From Pseudomonadota bacterium (GTDB lineage Bacteria > Pseudomonadota > Alphaproteobacteria > Rhodobacterales > Rhodobacteraceae): a stretch of 18,758 nt of DNA. Below the pieces are notes generated by a model. That model saw only the letters and a program-made list of their open reading frames with translations, was not told where the DNA came from and searched no databases. A program made the position numbers and the translations under genes. Shown one piece after another: positions 15,340 to 18,758 of the stretch. Numbering within the stretch: position 1 is the stretch's first letter; every line of letters starts with the position of its first letter. The stretch covers positions 1 to 18,758 of the forward strand of contig JAQCLA010000021.1 in the NCBI GenBank assembly GCA_027592105.1, written 5' to 3'.

Positions 15340-16010
15340 TGGGCAAGCTTTTCGTCATCAATCCAAATTCCAGCCAGACCGTCACAGACGGGATCGCCAC
15401 GGCCATCGCACCGTTGCAAGGCATCGGCGCGCCGATCCAATGCCTGACCTTGGCCGAGGGGCCGCCCGGCATCGAAAGCCAAGCGCAGGCCGATGAAACC
15501 ATCGCGCCGATGCTGCGGCTGGCCGCATCGCTGGAACCCGAGGCTGCCGGCTTCGTCATCGCCTGCTTCGGTGATCCCGGCGTCCATGCGCTGCGCGATC
15601 GCACGGCAAAACCCGTCTTGGGTATACAGGAAGCCGCCGTTTCCACCGCGCTGACCCTTGGCCAGCGCTTCGGCATCATCGCGATCCTGCCCGCTTCCAT
15701 CCCGCGCCATCTGCGCAGCTTGGGCGCGATGGGGGTGCTGGATCGTCTGGCCGGCGACCGCGCGCTTGGTCTGGGGGTGGCGGAACTCGCCGATCCCGCC
15801 ATCACGCAAACCCGCCTGATCGACACGGGTCGCGCGCTGCGTGATCAAGACGGGGCCGAGGTGTTGATCCTCGGCTGCGCGGGCATGGCGCGCTATCGCG
15901 CTGTTCTGGAACAGATGCTACAGATCCCGGTGATCGACCCCTGCCAAGCTGCCGTCGCAATGGCGCTGGGGCGCATCGCGCTGACGCAAACCCACAAACC
16001 CGGAGCCTGA
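15336..16010 (+). CDS. Asp/Glu/hydantoin racemase-family protein
   Basis: 224 residues. The family opening FVINPNSS is at 6-13. The two catalytic cysteines are C77 (ACFGDPG) and C181 (LGCAGMA), matching C76 and C181 of the Sinorhizobium meliloti hydantoin racemase as I recall it. Both are present, so two-base, cofactor-free racemisation is possible. Relatives act on hydantoins, allantoin or amino acids. The ATG overlaps the VOC stop; two ATG codons lie one after the other (15336 and 15339), so the start may be one residue later. Next to a hydantoinase-family enzyme, racemisation of the ring substrate is the simplest reading. Confidence 0.87.
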   Translation: MMGKLFVINPNSSQTVTDGIATAIAPLQGIGAPIQCLTLAEGPPGIESQAQADETIAPMLRLAASLEPEAAGFVIACFGDPGVHALRDRTAKPVLGIQEAAVSTALTLGQRFGIIAILPASIPRHLRSLGAMGVLDRLAGDRALGLGVAELADPAITQTRLIDTGRALRDQDGAEVLILGCAGMARYRAVLEQMLQIPVIDPCQAAVAMALGRIALTQTHKPGA

Positions 16011-16011
16011 T

Positions 16012-16935
16012 ATGGCCAAGCTGCTCGATGAAACCGCCGCCGGTGTCTTTACCATCGCCGCCACACCCTTTCTGCCCGATGGCACGCTCGATCTGGAAAG
16101 CATCGACCGAATGGTCGATTTCTACGAGGAAAAGGGGGCAACCGGCCTGACGATCCTTGGGATCATGGGCGAGGCAGGCAAGCTTTCATCTGAGGAAAGC
16201 GATGTCGTCATCGCGCGTGTCACCGCGCGCGCCTCCGTGCCGATCATCGTCGGCGTCTCGGCCCCCGGCCTCGCCGCGATCAAGGCGCTGGCCGATAGCG
16301 CCATGGACAAGGGTGCCGCAGGCGTGATGGTTGCCCCCCCCGGCCATCTGCGCACCGATGACCAGATCACGGGCTATTTCCAGATGGTGGCCGATGTCTT
16401 GGGCAAGGCACCTTGGGTGATCCAAGATTTCCCGCTGGTCACGGGCGTGCAGATGTCGCCCAAGGTGATCCGCGCGATTTTCGACAGCTGCCCCACCGCC
16501 GTCATGCTCAAGCATGAGGATTGGCCGGGCCTCGACAAGATCAGCACCCTGCGCGGCCAAGAGGCGGCAGGCGCGCGGCGTGTCTCGATCCTGTGCGGCA
16601 ATGGCGGGCAGTTCCTGCTCGAGGAGGTGCTACGCGGTGCCGATGGCGCGATGACAGGCTTTGCCTACCCCGAGATGATGGCCGATGTGGTGCGCTTGGT
16701 GAAAGCGGGCGATGAGGGGCGCGCCCGCGATCTCTTCGACGCCTATCTGCCGCTCATCCGCTATGAAAGCCAGCCGGGTCTGGGCCTGTCGATCCGCAAG
16801 CATATTCTGGCCCGTCGCGGCGCGATTGCCCATGCCACAGTCCGCCGCCCCGGCCCCGCCCTATCGGCGGCAACGCTGACCGAGATCGAAACGCTAATGA
16901 CCCGTCAAACGGCCAAGCTCGCAAGCCTCGTCTAG
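16012..16935 (+). CDS. DapA/NAL-superfamily protein with altered active site
   Basis: 307 residues, a TIM-barrel of the dihydrodipicolinate synthase / N-acetylneuraminate lyase superfamily. The Schiff-base lysine is K167 (AVMLKHEDW). The usual GTTGE or GSTGE loop reads GIMGE at 50-54, losing both hydroxyl residues, and the catalytic tyrosine of YNxP is replaced by Q138 (VIQDFP). It is therefore not expected to be a genuine DapA for lysine synthesis. Some lyases, aldolases or dehydratases of the superfamily use other residues. The ATG follows the racemase stop by one base, with GGAG upstream. It is last in the operon, before a strong terminator. The reaction is unknown; a carbon-carbon lyase or dehydratase step on an opened ring product is possible. 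Confidence 0.82.
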   Translation: MAKLLDETAAGVFTIAATPFLPDGTLDLESIDRMVDFYEEKGATGLTILGIMGEAGKLSSEESDVVIARVTARASVPIIVGVSAPGLAAIKALADSAMDKGAAGVMVAPPGHLRTDDQITGYFQMVADVLGKAPWVIQDFPLVTGVQMSPKVIRAIFDSCPTAVMLKHEDWPGLDKISTLRGQEAAGARRVSILCGNGGQFLLEEVLRGADGAMTGFAYPEMMADVVRLVKAGDEGRARDLFDAYLPLIRYESQPGLGLSIRKHILARRGAIAHATVRRPGPALSAATLTEIETLMTRQTAKLASLV

Positions 16936-16942
16936 GCCAAAC

Positions 16943-16980
16943 GAAAACGGCCCGGGGTTACCCCCGGGCCGCGTCTTTTC
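16943..16980. terminator. Bidirectional intrinsic terminator between the hydantoinase-like operon and katG
   Basis: CGGCCCGGGG at 16948-16957 pairs with CCCCGGGCCG at 16962-16971 around the loop TTAC, a perfect 10-bp stem. On the plus strand it is followed by CGTCTTTTCG, and on the minus strand by TTTTCGTTTGG. It therefore can end both the rightward operon and the leftward katG transcript. It is the only convincing intrinsic terminator in the window. Confidence 0.85.
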
Positions 16981-16996
16981 GCGATCGCAACAGCGA

Positions 16997-18758
16997 TCAG
17001 AACATGTCGTTATGCATGACCTTGGCCCATGCGGCGACGAAGTCGTTCACGAACTTCTCGGCCGCATCGTCTTGGGCATAGACCTCGGCATAGGCGCGCA
17101 GGATGGAGTTCGAGCCGAACACCAGATCGACGCGGCTGGCCGTCCACTTGGTCTCACCGCTCTTGCGCGCGACGATATTGTAGCTATTCGCCCCCGTCGG
17201 CACCCAAGAATAGGACATATCCGTCAGATTGACGAAGAAATCCGTGGTCAGTGCGCCCACGCGGTCGGTGAAGACACCATGCGCCGTACCACCATGGTTG
17301 GTGCCCATCGCCCGCATACCGCCGACCAGAACCGTCATCTCCGGACCGGTCAGGCCCAAAAGCTGTGCGCGATCCAGCATCAGCTCTTCGGCACCGACGG
17401 CGTAATCGGCCTTCAGCCAGTTGCGGAAACCATCGGCCAGCGGTTCGAGAACCGCAAAGCTTTCGGCATCCGTCATCTCGGCGGTGGCATCGCCACGACC
17501 TGCCTTGAAGGGGACCGTGACGCTCACACCGGCGGCTTTCGCGGCCTGTTCCACAGCGACATTGCCCGCCAGAACGATGGTATCAGCCACCGATGCGCCG
17601 TGGGCTGCGGCCAAGGGCTCCAACACCGCAATCACACGCGCCAGACGTGCAGGCTCGTTGCCCGCCCAATCCTCTTGCGGGGCCAGACGGATACGCGCGC
17701 CATTGGCGCCGCCGCGCAGATCCGACTGGCGGAAGGTGCGCGCACTGTCCCATGCGGTGGCGGCCATATCGGCGATCGACAGGCCCGATGCCGCGATGGC
17801 AGCTTTCAGCTTGGCGACATCATAGCCGGTCTTGCCTGCGGGGATCGGATCTTGCCAGATCAGATCCTCGGCAGGGGCTTCCGGCCCGATGTAGCGGGTG
17901 TTGGGGCCAAGATCGCGATGGGTCAGCTTGAACCATGCGCGGGCAAAGCAATCGTCGAAATAGGCCGGATCGGCCATGAATTTCTGGCAGACCGCGTTAT
18001 AGGCCGGGTCAAGCTTCATCGCCATATCGGCATCCGTCATCATCGGCATGACGCGCTTGGAGGGATCTGTGGGATCGACCGGCATGTCTTCTTCGCGGAT
18101 GTCGATCGGGCGATACTGCCATGCGCCTGCGGGCGATTTGGTCAATTCCCACTCATAGCCGAACAAGAGCTTGAAATAGCCCATGTCCCACTTGGTCGGG
18201 TGGGTCGTCCATGCACCCTCGATGCCGCTTGTGACCGCATTGGTCGCCTTGCCGCCGAGGTTGGGGTTGATCCAGCCAAAGCCTTGGTTCTCGATCCCCG
18301 CCGCTTCGGGCTCGGCACCCAGCGCTGCCGCATCGCCATTGCCATGCGCCTTGCCGACCGTGTGGCCGCCACAGGTCAGCGCCGCGGTTTCCTCGTCATT
18401 CATCGCCATCCGGGCAAAGGTGACGCGCACCTGCTCGGCGGTGTTGAGCGGATTGGGCTGGCCGTTCACGCCTTCGGGATTGACGTAGATCAGGCCCATA
18501 TGGACGGCTGCCAAGGGGTTGGCCAGCGTGTCGGGCTTCATGATGTCTTCGTAGCGCTGCGCCGCATCGCCCAGGAATTCCTGCTCCGAACCCCAATAGA
18601 CGTCTTTCTCGGGCGCCCAGATATCTTCACGACCGAACGAGAAGCCAAAGGTTTTCAGCCCCATCGACTCGTAGGCGACATTGCCCGCCAGCAAGATCAG
18701 ATCGGCCCAGCTCAGCTTGTTGCCGTACTTCTTCTTGACCGGCCACAGCAGGCGACGC
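16997..18758 (-). CDS. katG: Catalase-peroxidase KatG, N-terminus beyond the window edge
   Basis: Heme enzyme that removes hydrogen peroxide by catalase and peroxidase reactions. About 586 C-terminal residues are present, with the frame open to the right edge (RRLLWPVKKKYGNKLSWADL), against roughly 730 in the family. The missing part would hold the distal Arg-Trp-His. Visible landmarks are the adduct tyrosine in MGLIYVNPEG, the adduct methionine in FARMAMNDEETAAL, and the proximal heme histidine in CGGHTVGKAHG, followed by the heme-free C-terminal domain ending VMHNDMF. The coding frame shows no break. Control is often by OxyR, but the upstream region is not in the window. Confidence 0.96.
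   Translation of the reverse strand, partial: RRLLWPVKKKYGNKLSWADLILLAGNVAYESMGLKTFGFSFGREDIWAPEKDVYWGSEQEFLGDAAQRYEDIMKPDTLANPLAAVHMGLIYVNPEGVNGQPNPLNTAEQVRVTFARMAMNDEETAALTCGGHTVGKAHGNGDAAALGAEPEAAGIENQGFGWINPNLGGKATNAVTSGIEGAWTTHPTKWDMGYFKLLFGYEWELTKSPAGAWQYRPIDIREEDMPVDPTDPSKRVMPMMTDADMAMKLDPAYNAVCQKFMADPAYFDDCFARAWFKLTHRDLGPNTRYIGPEAPAEDLIWQDPIPAGKTGYDVAKLKAAIAASGLSIADMAATAWDSARTFRQSDLRGGANGARIRLAPQEDWAGNEPARLARVIAVLEPLAAAHGASVADTIVLAGNVAVEQAAKAAGVSVTVPFKAGRGDATAEMTDAESFAVLEPLADGFRNWLKADYAVGAEELMLDRAQLLGLTGPEMTVLVGGMRAMGTNHGGTAHGVFTDRVGALTTDFFVNLTDMSYSWVPTGANSYNIVARKSGETKWTASRVDLVFGSNSILRAYAEVYAQDDAAEKFVNDFVAAWAKVMHNDMF

Overview
The window is dense, GC-rich bacterial DNA. The betI-betC-betB-betA order, the ChoX-type choline-binding protein and the start-site sequence style point to an alphaproteobacterium, most likely a Rhodobacteraceae (Rhodobacter/Roseobacter group) member. 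This placement rests on gene content and order, not on a marker gene. There are 16 protein-coding genes (two cut by the window edges), no RNA genes, no mobile elements and no CRISPR array. No stretch over 300 bases lacks a gene.

Region 1 (1-7390) is a choline/glycine-betaine module. A perfect 20-bp palindrome between choX and betI, the expected BetI operator, sits between two divergent transcripts. Leftward run choX (choline-binding protein), choW (permease) and a 4-bp-overlapping GFA-family gene cut by the left edge; the usual ATPase choV is not seen. Rightward run betI (repressor), betC (choline sulfatase), betB (betaine aldehyde dehydrogenase) and betA (choline dehydrogenase). Choline or choline-O-sulfate is taken up, desulfated, and oxidised in two steps to glycine betaine.

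Region 2 (7392-10467, leftward) is a three-gene, 4-bp-overlapping unit: an unrecognised two-helix membrane protein, a MoxR-type AAA+ ATPase, and a protein joining a metallopeptidase-like domain to a VWA-like domain. Its biological role is not clear.

Region 3 (10600-13431) holds a phosphomannomutase/phosphoglucomutase and, convergent to it, cobyric acid synthase cobQ.

Region 4 (13532-16935, rightward) is a tight four-gene operon: a hydantoinase/dihydropyrimidinase-family hydrolase with all metal ligands present, a small VOC protein, a hydantoin-racemase-family protein with both catalytic cysteines, and a DapA-family protein that keeps the Schiff-base lysine but lacks the usual tyrosine and threonine pair. 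This looks like a catabolic route for a cyclic ureide or similar substrate that I cannot identify, and it is the best candidate here for an undescribed pathway. A strong bidirectional terminator separates it from katG (leftward, its N-terminus beyond the right edge).
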